The notes: a model not told the origin generated them from the letters alone. DNA of 64,000 nucleotides from Herpetosiphon aurantiacus DSM 785 (GCA_000018565.1 CP000875.1:2371199-2435198), one strand, 5' to 3'. Shown: positions 26,064-36,200, numbered from the stretch's first letter. Translations and numbers: made by a program.

Positions 26064-27680
26064 ATGGGAAGCAATCTGGATCAGGATGGGGCGCAACCAC
26101 CTCGCGACGTTCAGCAGACGATTGACAGCTTGCGGGCACAACTCTTAATCTATGAACAAATTTTAGATACACTCCCCGATTTGATTTTATACAAAGGCCC
26201 AGGCTCGCATATTCGCTATGCCAATCGCGCTTTTCGCGATTACTATGGCATGGACAAGCAGCAGCTCCAAGATGTGATCGATGCCGATTTCAATCAGCCT
26301 GATTATACCCAGCAGTATATTCGTGATGATGCGCAGGTGTTTCAAACTGGTCAAACATTAGTGATCGAGTGCGAGCCAGTCACCCATCATAGCGGTGATG
26401 TCCATCTATTTGCGACCACCAAGCATGCAATTCGCAGTCACGAGGGGGAAATCATTGGCACGGTTGGCATCTCACGCGATCTGAGCACAACCAGCGAATC
26501 TGCGGCGGTGCGCACTAATAACGAGATTCGTTTGCAGCGGATTATCGACAACGTGCCTGGCATGGTCTATCAATTATTGCTGAATCCCGATACAACCATC
26601 AGCTTTCCATTTGTCAGCACAGGCAGTCGCGATCTGTATGCCCACGAGCCAGAAGCGATTATGCATCAGGCCAACATTGTGACGGAGGCGATGCATCCTG
26701 CCGACCGTAGCCGTTTTCAGGAAGGAATGTTGGCTTCGGCCCAAAGCCTTACTGCTTGGCATTGGGAAGGCCGGATTGTGATCAATGGCCACGAGCGTTG
26801 GTTGCAAAGCGCCTCGCGACCTAGCAAATTGGATAATGGAGCCATTTTGTGGGATGGTGTGTTGCTGGATATTACCCAGCAAAAGCAAGCCGAAGCACTG
26901 TTAATCCGCTTTGATAGTATTTTAAGCGCGACCCCTGATCTGGTAATGATTGCTGATGCTGCTGGTCAGATCCAATATCTCAATCCAGCCGCTCGCCACG
27001 TTATCCAATCCGAACCAACCACAGCAGCTGAGCCATTAACGTGGCAACAGCTTTACCGCACCGCCCCCGACCAAGCTTGGATTAGCCAAACCTTGCAGCA
27101 TGCCCAAACCCATGGCTCATGGATGGGCGATTATCATTTGCAAACGGCCCAAGGCAGCCAGCTGCCGCTGCATTATCAAGTGTTGTGTCATTATGATTAT
27201 GATCAGCAGCCCAGCTTTTTTTCATTGATCGCCCACGATATTCGCGATCAGCAACAGGCTGATGCCGAACGTCAGCGCTTGCACGAAGAAATTATTCGGA
27301 CTCAACAGCAAGCCTTGATTGATCTTTCAACTCCATTGATCCCAATTGCGGATACGGTTGTGTTGATGCCCTTGATTGGTAGCGTTGATACGGCGCGGGC
27401 GCAGCGCTTGATGGAAACCTTGTTGGAAGGCGTGCATACTCACAAAGCCCAGATGGCGATCGTTGATGTGACGGGTGTTCCGATTATGGATACCCAGGTG
27501 GCTGGATTACTCATTCGGGCCGCTACAAGTGTACAATTGCTTGGTGCTCAGGTTATTATCACCGGCATTCGCCCCGAGTTGGCCCAAACCCTCGTGACCT
27601 TGGGCATTGATTTCCGATCCATCATTACCCAAAGTAGTCTGCAACAAGGCATTACCTATGCAATCCAATCACTAAAATAG
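26064..27680 (+). CDS. PAS-PAS-STAS sensor protein, RsbR-like
   Basis: The protein has 538 residues with GGGGGAGG before ATG 26064. There is no transmembrane segment. PAS domains are visible at about 25-140 (EQILDTLPDLILYKGPGSHIRYANRAF), 155-275 (RIIDNVPGMVYQL, PAC-like end LDITQQKQAEALL) and 280-405 (FDSILSATPDLVMIADAAGQIQYLNPAA, DIRDQQQADAERQ). The C-terminal STAS domain starts at TPLIPIADTVVLMPLIGSVDTARA and has IVDVTGVPIMDTQVAGLLIRA and ITGIRPELAQTLVTLGID, the RsbR-type pattern whose threonines are phosphorylated by RsbT-like kinases. It probably senses a cytoplasmic signal and acts in a stressosome or anti-anti-sigma pathway. No partner kinase or RsbS is encoded next to it. Confidence 0.85.
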   Translation: MGSNLDQDGAQPPRDVQQTIDSLRAQLLIYEQILDTLPDLILYKGPGSHIRYANRAFRDYYGMDKQQLQDVIDADFNQPDYTQQYIRDDAQVFQTGQTLVIECEPVTHHSGDVHLFATTKHAIRSHEGEIIGTVGISRDLSTTSESAAVRTNNEIRLQRIIDNVPGMVYQLLLNPDTTISFPFVSTGSRDLYAHEPEAIMHQANIVTEAMHPADRSRFQEGMLASAQSLTAWHWEGRIVINGHERWLQSASRPSKLDNGAILWDGVLLDITQQKQAEALLIRFDSILSATPDLVMIADAAGQIQYLNPAARHVIQSEPTTAAEPLTWQQLYRTAPDQAWISQTLQHAQTHGSWMGDYHLQTAQGSQLPLHYQVLCHYDYDQQPSFFSLIAHDIRDQQQADAERQRLHEEIIRTQQQALIDLSTPLIPIADTVVLMPLIGSVDTARAQRLMETLLEGVHTHKAQMAIVDVTGVPIMDTQVAGLLIRAATSVQLLGAQVIITGIRPELAQTLVTLGIDFRSIITQSSLQQGITYAIQSLK

Positions 27681-27703
27681 CTGTGTTTTGAAGGTTTTCT
27701 TGC

Positions 27704-27737
27704 AAAGGCCTGCGATCAACCATAATCGCAGGCCTTT
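27704..27737. terminator. Bidirectional intrinsic terminator
   Basis: A perfect 13-bp stem, AAAGGCCTGCGAT (27704-27716) with ATCGCAGGCCTTT (27725-27737), and an 8-base loop. It has an A-run on one side and a T-run on the other, between the convergent sensor and antiporter genes, so it can stop both. Confidence 0.9.
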
Positions 27738-27740
27738 AAT

Positions 27741-29795
27741 TTAGGCTCCGCTGGGGGCGAAGGTTGCAGCGGATGGTTGGTTGGTGCTCTGCTCGCTCGC
27801 TTGGCTGCGACTGATCAGGCTATCGGCGGCATTAATTTGGCTTTCATCGCCAATCAAGCCGAGTAAATCACCTGGCGCGAGGGTCAATTGCGATTCAGGG
27901 TTGCTAATCAATTGCTGATCGCGAATGACTGCGATCACGGAAGCACCAGTTTGAGCACGGAAGTTGAGGGCGGCCAAGCTTTGGCCAATCATGGTGCTGC
28001 TGGCGGCAATGCCACGCCAAGCAATCTCAAAGCCGCGCACGCTTTGAATCAGTTGTTCAAGGATGAGATGCTCAGTCGGCGTGATATCTGTGTGATATTG
28101 ATCACGTCGGACGGCATCGGTATAGCCTTGAACTTGAGTTGCAGGATAGCCCAAGCGCAACAAGGTATGCCGAATAATTTCCAAACCACCCTCTAATTCT
28201 GGATGAATCACATCTTGTGCGCCCAAATCGGCGAGCCGTTGTACCCCTGAATTGGTTGCCGCCCGTGCAATAATCGGCAAATTTGGTGCGAGATCGCGGG
28301 CAGCCGCCACGACTAACTCACTAGCCGCCTCGTTGGGCAAGGTCACCACCAAGGCTTTGGCTTGCTCAAGTTTGGCGTGGGTGAGCACATCGGAGTTGGC
28401 TGCATCGCCGATCAACGTTGGAATATGCTTGGTCATAAAATCGTCAGCGCGATGATTGTCGGCTTCGACCACCAAAAAGGGAATTTGCAGCCGATTTAAG
28501 ACTGTGCCAATGTGCTCGCCAACCCGCCCATAGCCGACGACGACGACATGTTCGGCCTGAGGCAATGTGGTTGGTTGCGGCTCAGTCGTGGCGTGGCGCT
28601 CAAAACGTGCCCATAGTTTTGGATAACGCTTGAGCCATGTTTCAACATGCGGAATCGACCAAAACATCACTGGATTGAGCATAATCGAGAACATTGCTCC
28701 CGCCAACACCAGCGAATATTGATCTTGGGTCAATACCCCCAAACCAACCCCAGCCTGCCCAACGATAAACGAGAATTCACCAATTTGGCTGAGGCCAGCG
28801 GCGACCACAATCATCGTGCGGCCAGTTGAAGGCAGAATCAAGCCCAAAAAGAGCGTGAAAATAGCCTTGCCAATGACGATCAACGCGGTTAAGGCCACGA
28901 CTTGGCCGATGTGATCCCACAGGTATTGCGGGTTGACCAACATACCCACTGAAACAAAGAAGATCACCGCAAAGATTTCGCGGAAGGGCAGCACTTCATC
29001 GCCAACTTGATGGCTAATTTCCGATTCGCCCAGCACTACGCCAGCTAAGAACGCGCCTAGTGCTAATGAAACGCCAAAGGCGGCGGTTGCGGCAAAGGCT
29101 GTGCCAAGCGCGACGGCTACGGCTGCCAAAATAAACAGTTCGCGCGAACGTGAATGGGCAATCGAGGTCAGTAGCCATGGCAAGAAACGCCCGCCAACGA
29201 ACAGAATAATCAATACAAAGGCGGTGGTTTTGAGCAAGGCCAAGCCGCCTGTCACCCACGGATTACCGCCCTCGCTGCCGAACAAGGCTGGTAACAAGAC
29301 CAAAATCAGCACGGTGGCTAAATCTTCAAGCACCAACCAGCCAACTGCGGTTTGGCCAGCGGGCGTATTGAGTTGGCCTGCATCCATCAAGCCACGCAGC
29401 AACACCACTGTACTCGCAATTGAAATCGCCAAGCCGACGACCAAACCTGCGGCGGTTGTCCAACCCCACAAACGAGTTAGCCCAAAGCCCAAGCCAGTCG
29501 CCAAGAGCATTTGCAGGGCTGCTCCTGGAATCGCCACCTTGCGCACCGACCAAAGATCCTTGAGCGAGAAGTGTAAACCAACCCCAAACATGAGGAAGAT
29601 TACGCCAATTTCTGCAAGCTGGCTAATATCGCCAATATCGCCGACGAAGCCAGGCGTAAATGGCCCGATCAGCATTCCCGCTAAAAGATAGCCGACAATT
29701 GTGGGTAGACCTAAGCGGCGAGCCAGCAAACCGCCAGCGAAAGCCACGACCAACGCGACCGAAATATTGGTGATCAACGATATATCATGGGGCAT
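27741..29795 (-). CDS. KefB/YbaL-like cation:proton antiporter (CPA2) with TrkA domains
   Basis: The protein has 684 residues. ATG 29795 is chosen because AGGAGG lies five bases upstream; the GTG at 29801 would overlap it. About a dozen transmembrane helices form the Na/H-exchanger domain (residues 1-390), starting ISVALVVAFAGGLLARRLGLPTIVGYLLAG as in YbaL/KefB. A cytoplasmic TrkA-N/RCK domain follows (HVVVVGYGRVGEHIG near 415, nucleotide-binding GxGxxG) and then a TrkA-C domain (about 570-660). It should exchange K+ or Na+ for protons across the membrane, gated by NAD(H) or another ligand. It is a single gene with its own terminator. Confidence 0.9.
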   Translation of the reverse strand: MPHDISLITNISVALVVAFAGGLLARRLGLPTIVGYLLAGMLIGPFTPGFVGDIGDISQLAEIGVIFLMFGVGLHFSLKDLWSVRKVAIPGAALQMLLATGLGFGLTRLWGWTTAAGLVVGLAISIASTVVLLRGLMDAGQLNTPAGQTAVGWLVLEDLATVLILVLLPALFGSEGGNPWVTGGLALLKTTAFVLIILFVGGRFLPWLLTSIAHSRSRELFILAAVAVALGTAFAATAAFGVSLALGAFLAGVVLGESEISHQVGDEVLPFREIFAVIFFVSVGMLVNPQYLWDHIGQVVALTALIVIGKAIFTLFLGLILPSTGRTMIVVAAGLSQIGEFSFIVGQAGVGLGVLTQDQYSLVLAGAMFSIMLNPVMFWSIPHVETWLKRYPKLWARFERHATTEPQPTTLPQAEHVVVVGYGRVGEHIGTVLNRLQIPFLVVEADNHRADDFMTKHIPTLIGDAANSDVLTHAKLEQAKALVVTLPNEAASELVVAAARDLAPNLPIIARAATNSGVQRLADLGAQDVIHPELEGGLEIIRHTLLRLGYPATQVQGYTDAVRRDQYHTDITPTEHLILEQLIQSVRGFEIAWRGIAASSTMIGQSLAALNFRAQTGASVIAVIRDQQLISNPESQLTLAPGDLLGLIGDESQINAADSLISRSQASEQSTNQPSAATFAPSGA

Positions 29796-29944
29796 CGGCA
29801 CCTCCTGAATGAGTTGTTGTGGTTAAGAATGTTAGAATAGACGCTAATTTGGCCAAGGTTCCGCCACAGCCGAAGCGCTGATCAGACTGGCACTATTTGA
29901 TGAATCTGTTTCTATCAGTAGAATAAGGAGCTTTATGGTCGTTG

Positions 29945-30037
29945 TCAAGTTCAATCTGCTTGAAAATATTTTTTTGTTATTATAGTTTTATGCCGAAAAA
30001 TAAAGCCTGTATTTATAAAAATCATCAAGTAACTTGA
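29945..30037 (+). promoter_or_regulatory. Candidate MarR operator sites
   Basis: A perfect palindrome TCAAGTAACTTGA lies at 30025-30037, 15 bases before the MarR start. The same half-sites, TCAAG (29945-29949) and CTTGA (29959-29963), recur as an inverted pair upstream. The region between is AT-rich and likely holds the promoter. MarR proteins usually bind such palindromes and repress their own genes, so autoregulation is inferred. Confidence 0.5.
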
Positions 30038-30052
30038 AGAATAAGGATAATT

Positions 30053-30505
30053 ATGCAGCGGCATTATATTGATCGACTGGTCGAAGATTTATTCACACTT
30101 GCGCCTCAACTGCATCGTTTGGTTGATCTTGAGGTGCGGCGGCAGCTCGATGGGGCTACCAGCGCCGCCCAATTGCGCATGTTGAACGAGCTTCAGCATG
30201 GCCCACAATCGCTGAGTAGTTTGGCGCGTCAACAGCATGTTAGCCCGCAAGCGATCAGCGAACTGCTGCCAGCACTGGTTGAGCGCGGTTGGATCGAGCG
30301 CATTCCCCACCCCCAAGATCGGCGACAACAGCTTTTACAATTAACCAACGCAGGCTTGGATGCAGTTCGTCAAGCCCAAACTCAAGCCCACAAACAGCTG
30401 ACAGCCCATGTTGCAAGTTTGAGTGAAGTCGAATTAAGCATCGTCGCGGCGGCTTTGCCGGCCTTGCAGCGCTTGCTCGATTTGGCTAAATGCGCCGATG
30501 AGTAG
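30053..30505 (+). CDS. MarR-family transcriptional regulator
   Basis: The protein has 150 residues with AAGGA seven bases before ATG 30053. The winged helix is clear: LRMLNELQHGPQSLSSLARQQHVSPQAISELLPALVERGWIERIPHPQDRRQQLLQLTNAG (about 42-103), with the wing motif DRRQ. Flanking helices give the dimer interface. It stands between the divergent antiporter gene and the TetR-P450 operon, so either could be a target; nothing in the sequence fixes the ligand. Confidence 0.9.
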   Translation: MQRHYIDRLVEDLFTLAPQLHRLVDLEVRRQLDGATSAAQLRMLNELQHGPQSLSSLARQQHVSPQAISELLPALVERGWIERIPHPQDRRQQLLQLTNAGLDAVRQAQTQAHKQLTAHVASLSEVELSIVAAALPALQRLLDLAKCADE

Positions 30506-30509
30506 TCAG

Positions 30510-30640
30510 GGATCAGGATTCAGGGACTAGGGGTCAGAAGTTTAGACCTTAACGCAGAGGCGCAGAGCGACCGAAAGGATGAGGGATGAGGAATGAAAAC
30601 TTTCGTGCAATTCGTGTAATTCGTGGCTAAAAATAACATG
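30510..30640. repeat. Probable remnant of a second dispersed repeat family
   Basis: Short, low-complexity direct repeats (CAGGGATCAGGATTCAGGG, GATGAGGGATGAGGAATG, TTCGTGCAATTCGTGTAATTCGTGG) follow the MarR gene and encode nothing. Similar strings are scattered in Chloroflexota and cyanobacterial genomes as I remember them. Only this copy is seen in the window. Confidence 0.45.
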
Positions 30641-30653
30641 GATCAAGAACTGA

Positions 30654-30682
30654 TTGACAATCAATATACTTAATTCTATACT
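30654..30682 (+). promoter_or_regulatory. Consensus sigma-70 promoter of the TetR-P450 operon
   Basis: TTGACA (30654-30659), a 17-base spacer, and TATACT (30677-30682): a perfect -35 and near-perfect -10. Transcription should start near 30689, at the edge of the operator. Confidence 0.85.
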
Positions 30683-30688
30683 CATAGC

Positions 30689-30714
30689 AAAATGAATGAA
30701 TGTTCATTCATTTT
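30689..30714. promoter_or_regulatory. TetR operator, perfect 26-bp palindrome
   Basis: AAAATGAATGAA, a TG centre, then TTCATTCATTTT: two 12-base arms with no mismatch. It covers the expected transcription start of the promoter just upstream and ends 12 bases before the TetR ATG. The TGAATGAA-type half-sites are common for TetR/AcrR proteins. Autorepression of the operon is the simple reading. Confidence 0.85.
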
Positions 30715-30726
30715 ATAGGAACCTGT

Positions 30727-31347
30727 ATGGCAACCCAAAACCCTGAAGCATCGCTCAACCAACGCCGCCGAAGCCAAATTCTTGATGCTGCTGCCCAGGT
30801 GTTTGCTCAGCAAGGCTTTCATCAAACCACGATTCGCCAAGTTGCCAAGGCCGCAGGCATTGCTGATGGCACAATTTATCTCTATTTTGCCAGCAAGCAC
30901 GAGTTACTACTAGGGATTTTGGAGCGTTTGAACGATCGCGAACAACGAGAAATTGATTTCACCCAAGCTCTGGATAGTCGGCCCAGTGGTTTTATTGCCA
31001 GCTATTTCGAAGAACGGGTGGGGCGGCTGATGGAGCAAATGACTGATTTGCAGGCAGCTCTGCCAGCGGTGCTGAGCGATGTAAGTCTGCGCGAGCGGTA
31101 TTTTCGCGAAATTTTTGGCCCAACCTTTGAGCTTGCCAATCCAGTTGTCCAGTTATGGATTGATCAGGGGATTTTGCGGCCAGCCCAAGCTGAATTATTG
31201 ACCCGCTCGCTGGCAAGCAGCATCCTTGGTTTGGTGCTCTTGCGCATGTTGGGCGATGAGGTTGCCATCAATCAATGGCCTGAATTAGCTCGTACCACCA
31301 TCAATTTGGTGTTGTATGGCATTCTCCAGGAGCCGCCACATGAGTAG
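30727..31347 (+). CDS. TetR/AcrR-family transcriptional regulator
   Basis: The protein has 206 residues from ATG 30727 (AGGA six bases upstream). An ATG at 30700 lies inside the operator and is rejected. The N-terminal helix-turn-helix is typical: RRSQILDAAAQVFAQQGFHQTTIRQVAKAAGIADGTIYLYFASKHELLLGILE. The C-terminal ligand-binding domain is generic. Its stop overlaps the start of the P450 gene by eight bases, so the two are translated together and the regulator probably responds to a substrate or product of the P450. Confidence 0.93.
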   Translation: MATQNPEASLNQRRRSQILDAAAQVFAQQGFHQTTIRQVAKAAGIADGTIYLYFASKHELLLGILERLNDREQREIDFTQALDSRPSGFIASYFEERVGRLMEQMTDLQAALPAVLSDVSLRERYFREIFGPTFELANPVVQLWIDQGILRPAQAELLTRSLASSILGLVLLRMLGDEVAINQWPELARTTINLVLYGILQEPPHE

Positions 31348-32575
31348 TGTATCGCGTGAAACCAAGCCCACTCAACCAGTCTTGAATTTGACTGATCGCC
31401 AATTCAAGGCTGATCCGTTTAGTATTTATGCTCAGTTACGCCGTGATAATCCAGTTGCTAAAGCTAAACTTGGCTCGCTGCCGACATGGATTGTTACCCG
31501 CTACGATGATGTCGTTGAAATTTTGAAAAACGATCGGGTCTTTGTCAAAAACTATAAGAATGCCCAATCGTTGGAGCAACAACGCAAACGCCCATGGATG
31601 CCCGCATCGCTTCGAGCGCTCGAAAGCAATATGCTCGATCAAGATAACCCTGACCATCTGCGCTTACGTTCATTGGTCCACAAAGCTTTTACCCCTCAGC
31701 GCATGGAAGAAATGCGGCCACGCATTCAGTCAATTGCTGAATCATTATTAATCAGCAGCCAACAACGTGGTCGCGGCGATTTGATTGCCGATTTTGCCTT
31801 GCCCCTGCCTTTGACCGTGATCGTCGAATTGCTTGGCATTCCAACTGAGGATCGCCAAAAATTTCATCGTTGGGCCAAATATGTACTGAACAGCCCAACC
31901 ATGCTGAATATGCTATTGGCAATTCCGGCAATTATGGCTCAGATGAAATATCTCAAACAACTTTTTGCCAAGCGGCGCAGCAACCCCCAAGACGATTTGC
32001 TGACGGCGTTGGTGCAAGCTGAGGCCGATGGTGATCGTTTCAGTGAAGATGAATTAGTCGCCATGGTCTTTTTGCTGATGCTCGCAGGCCACGAAACCAC
32101 GGTCAATCTGATTTCATCGGGAACCCTAGCGTTATTGCAGCATCCTGAGCAGTTGGCCTTGTTGCGACGTTCGCCAGAGTTGATCAAATCGGCAGTTGAG
32201 GAATTGGTGCGGTTTACTGCGCCAGTTGAAACCGCGACCGAGCGCTACGCTGCTGAAGATGTGATTATTGCCGACACCAAGATTGCCAAAGGCGAAATGG
32301 TTTTGGTCGCGCTGGCCTCAGCCAATCGGGATGAACGCCAATTTACTAACCCTGATCAACTCGACATAACCCGAGAAAAGAATCGCCATGTTGGTTTTGG
32401 TTTGGGCATTCACTATTGCTTAGGTGCGCCTTTAGCCCGCATGGAAGCCCAAATTGGCCTGCAATTATTGACTGATCTGCGCCCAAACTTGCGCTTAGCC
32501 GTGCCCGCTGAGCAGTTGCGTTGGCGTTCGACCGCAGTTGTGCGCGGCCTCGAAGCCTTGCCTGTGGAGTGGTAA
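31340..32575 (+). CDS. Cytochrome P450
   Basis: The protein has 411 residues from ATG 31340, with AGGAG eight bases upstream and an overlap with the tetR stop. Bacterial soluble class: I-helix oxygen-activation motif AGHETTV (near 249), EELVRF (the ExxR pair, near 286), and heme loop FGLGIHYCLGAPLARM (near 353; Cys is the axial ligand). There is no membrane anchor or fused reductase, so it needs a separate ferredoxin and reductase, which are not in the window. It hydroxylates an unknown small molecule, perhaps a fatty acid, terpenoid or xenobiotic sensed by the TetR protein. Confidence 0.94.
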   Translation: MSSVSRETKPTQPVLNLTDRQFKADPFSIYAQLRRDNPVAKAKLGSLPTWIVTRYDDVVEILKNDRVFVKNYKNAQSLEQQRKRPWMPASLRALESNMLDQDNPDHLRLRSLVHKAFTPQRMEEMRPRIQSIAESLLISSQQRGRGDLIADFALPLPLTVIVELLGIPTEDRQKFHRWAKYVLNSPTMLNMLLAIPAIMAQMKYLKQLFAKRRSNPQDDLLTALVQAEADGDRFSEDELVAMVFLLMLAGHETTVNLISSGTLALLQHPEQLALLRRSPELIKSAVEELVRFTAPVETATERYAAEDVIIADTKIAKGEMVLVALASANRDERQFTNPDQLDITREKNRHVGFGLGIHYCLGAPLARMEAQIGLQLLTDLRPNLRLAVPAEQLRWRSTAVVRGLEALPVEW

Positions 32576-32585
32576 GTTCTGGTTG

Positions 32586-32630
32586 GGGTATGGCGAGCAT
32601 AATGGAATGGCTCGCCATACCCTTATTATA
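32586..32630 (+). terminator. Intrinsic terminator of the TetR-P450 operon
   Basis: A perfect 13-bp stem, GGGTATGGCGAGC (32586-32598) with GCTCGCCATACCC (32610-32622), an 11-base loop, then TTATTATA. It lies ten bases after the P450 stop. Confidence 0.88.
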
Positions 32631-32703
32631 GAATTTGCCGATTAAATTCAATTCAATGTCTCAAAACTTAGCGGTTTATCAGTGAAAAACGTCTGGAGAG
32701 CAG

Positions 32704-33072
32704 TCAATGCCATACTGTTAGTACAATGATCGGAATTCCATCGAAATTTTCCCATTCTTCGGCAACATAGCAATATCCCCCTGGGAATGAGTCATACCGA
32801 ATCCACACGGCAGCATCCTCTGGTTCAATAAGACGATCTCGAATCTCGGTTTTCCACCATATATAACACATGTCCAACGGAATCCAGGATGGTTTATCGC
32901 CTACGTTCGCAATCATAAACCATACAAGTCCACGACGAAGCAATTCAATAATCGCTTTACGTCCGCGCGAACCATGATTTATCGTGCTGACTACACCCGT
33001 AGTATTCCACAACTCACTTAATGGCATCTGGCGAATCAGTCTTTGATCGAAGTTCATCTTTGTTCCAACCAT
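32704..33072 (-). CDS. Candidate immunity protein for the RHS toxin
   Basis: The protein has 122 residues (117 if the second ATG at 33057 is used). It has no recognisable family, no signal peptide, many Trp and acidic residues, and a C-terminal segment EEWENFDGIPIIVLTVWH. It lies directly downstream of the RHS toxin gene on the same strand, after a 212-base gap with a possible own promoter (minus-strand TATAAT at 33137-33132). Position, small size, AT-rich composition and orphan status are those of a polymorphic-toxin immunity gene. The function is inferred from position only. Confidence 0.6.
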   Translation of the reverse strand: MVGTKMNFDQRLIRQMPLSELWNTTGVVSTINHGSRGRKAIIELLRRGLVWFMIANVGDKPSWIPLDMCYIWWKTEIRDRLIEPEDAAVWIRYDSFPGGYCYVAEEWENFDGIPIIVLTVWH

Positions 33073-33284
33073 TTCTATCTTTGGTTGTAGGAAGTACAGA
33101 GAAAATTTAATTGATAATGTGTAATATTAAGATTATAGTTCTTTACCCCTAGCCTCCTTTCATATGAACCATTACTACATTTATGGAATAGCCACTCTCA
33201 GAAAGAGTGACTATTCCATAATATAAATCCTTTAATATTTTCTTTATTAATTGTCTCGAGTACTAATTTAAATAATTTTCATAA

Positions 33285-36200
33285 TTATTTTCTCCAACGT
33301 AAGTGTAGGTTGATAAGTACATCGCCTGTCTTGGGATCTAGTTTTTCCAAATGAATGTGTGGGCCTTGGTTATCACCTGCTAAATCTCCTGGTTTTGCAC
33401 GATATTGCCATGTACCATCCCTGCGCCGTAGCTTATTTGGTTCAATTTCAACAGGATTATGTCCCATTTTTTGACGTGCCATTTGGCGTGCCTGCGCTTG
33501 AGTATCATACCAAATAGAGTCATTTTTGGTTTGGTTAGTTGGTTTATCGACAGGATATTCGACACCATCAATACAAACATTATGGACTAACCAGCGACCA
33601 TCACCAACAAAGAAGGTATGAGCTTCGGCAACCGTAAGGTTGTACATAAAGCGTTGGTCGCCACGTAGGCGCAACGCGGTGATTTTTCCCCACTCGCCAT
33701 CAGCGCTGGCAACCCAGTCGCTAAGTTCAAGGTTTTCAGCATCTGTCCAGCCATCGGCGGTGAAGAAGGGATGCTCGGGAGTTGTGTTGATCCATTCATT
33801 GTCAATGGCAACGTCAACTAAGACTGGATCACTATGCACAAAGCTGGCGGTAACGGTGTAGTAGTCAGTTGTGCCAGTAGCTTCGTCGTAGGCTAAGACC
33901 AGATCGCCAACTTGAATCGTGGCAATTGGAACCAGCCCTTCATCGGTCGCAACCAACGTTGTCGCATCAAAGCTACAAGATTCTCCGACTTTGGGTGATA
34001 TGCTTGGGGCTGGATTGTCAACATCGACATCGGGGTCATTACTAGGTTTTGGCGATTTCGCTGGAGCCGGATCATCAACATCGGTCGATGGATTATTCTG
34101 CCGTGGTGTAGATGGGACTACCGGGACATCGGCAAGCCCTGGGCTTATCGAGTCAATTGGATCAAGATGATTGCCATCAGCAAGATTTGTTTCAATGAAA
34201 TAGTTGAGATATGCCTCATCACCCAAGGCATCCATCGCATCTTCGATACTATCATAGCGATGCAATGGAACCGATGGCAGCCGATCATGGTAAAAGTGTT
34301 CTGACCATGTTTCGGCATTTGACCATAGATTCTCTAAGGCTCCGTATTGTTGGATCGAACAACCCCATAAGAAGTTCTTGAGATAGTAGATGAAATCGAG
34401 GGATGAGCGAGTCGCATGGGCATAGTTATCGAAGACCGTTGCATCACCCATCCGATCAAATGGATGATTGATCAACGCCCCTACAAACCCTGAATAGGTT
34501 ACATCATACAGATCAACATATTGATGCCATTGATCGCGGGTTACCCCTGCTGGTTGACAGCCTTCACAGGTGCGCCCGGTTGGGTCGCTATTAGTGGTTG
34601 GGTTATTGCCTGCGTAGATGTAGGGATGTTGTGATTGAGGTTGATTGGCGAAACCAGCAAATGGATCTTTGCTCAACAAGGTTCCGCTAGCAGGGTTGTA
34701 CCAGCGTGCCCGTAAGAACACCAAGCCTGTGTCACGGTCGGTGTATTCGCCGGTGTAGCGAATTGACGATGGTGCTAGGGTTTGGCCTGCCGCAGGCACA
34801 AAATTGCCCCAAGCATCACTATCTTGTTTAGTGCGTGCGCCATTGCTAGCATTCACCAACATCCGTACTGTGCTTTGGTTATCACTAATTAGGAAGAGCT
34901 TCCCATTGGTTTGTGGTGCGCCATTAAAGGTTGCTTCCGATTGAATGATATCGCCACCAAGCCCGGTGATATAGGTGGTATACAGCGTATCGGTTGGTTG
35001 GATCGTATGAATCCGAAGGATGCTACTTAATGACGTTCCAACCCGATCGTAATTAAAGGCTTGCGTCCGCGTGCCATTGACGAACCGGCTGGTCAGCGTT
35101 TCCTCATGGTAGCGATAACTATAGACATTCGCTCCCTTGATGACGCTCTTGAGGCGGTTGAAGCCATCATAACTAAAGACATTTTGGCCGTCACCAGTGA
35201 CATTGCCATACACATCATAGGCGAATCCTACTCGCTCATTGGCGGCATTGTAACTGGAGTTTTGGCTGTTAACTTTAATCCGATTACCAGCTGCATCAAA
35301 GCGAAAAGTGGTGGTTGTGCCACTGGCATTTTCGCTGATCAGGCGATTGAGTTTGTCGTAGGTATAGCTATGCGTTTCATTGGTTGTGGCTGTGCCCGCG
35401 CTATTGAGTTGGGTTTCGGTAAAACTCGTTGGCTGATCAGCGCGATCATAGGCATAGGTGAATTGCGCCAACTGAGGTGCTGTTGGCGTTGGCATGGCCG
35501 CAGCCGTGGTTGCTCCGGTGATGCTGCGACTGGTTACGCGGCCACGGGTATCATAGCCAAGGCTTTCAATCAGTCGATTGTTTCCGGCCTCTAAGCGGGT
35601 GATACTTGCTACGCGACCTGTTGACCCCTGATACGCATATTGTGCTAAGGGTGAACCACCTCGAATAACCGAGCTTAAACGTCCAGCGGTATCATAGGAA
35701 TAGCTTGTTCCCCCGATTGCTGTGGTACGTCCGGCTGCATCATAGCCATAGGTCAGCGTCCAATTGCCTTGAGGATCACCTTCAAGTGATTGGGCGACGC
35801 TCGATATCCGATTCAGGACATCATATTTGTAGCTGATGGTGCCTGTTCGTCCGGCGGCGGCATCTTGTGCCGATGCATCATAGACTGATGATAACCGTCC
35901 TGCGAGGTCGTAGGTCCATTGTTGAACGGCGGTTGAATCCCAGCCTGTTGCTTGGATTTGATGACCCACCTCATCGTAACTATAGGAGATTGGATTGCCT
36001 GTTGCTGGGGCAATGGTTGCTACAGTATCATCTTGGTTATAGGTCAAGAGTGTATGGCGGTTTAAGCCATCGGTTGTGCGCCGTACCCGCCCAAGGCTAT
36101 CGTAACTCTTGGTGGTACTGTAGCCGCGGGCATCGATCGTTTTGATTAGGTTGCCGACCCGATCATAGCGATATTCGGTGGTTACTTGACAGTCATTCGT

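Noticed and set aside
35061-35594. Plus-strand frames inside the RHS gene, also at 36309-36734 and 39984-40364
   Set aside because: They are antisense to the YD-repeat coding frame, lack ribosome-binding sites and show no domains.
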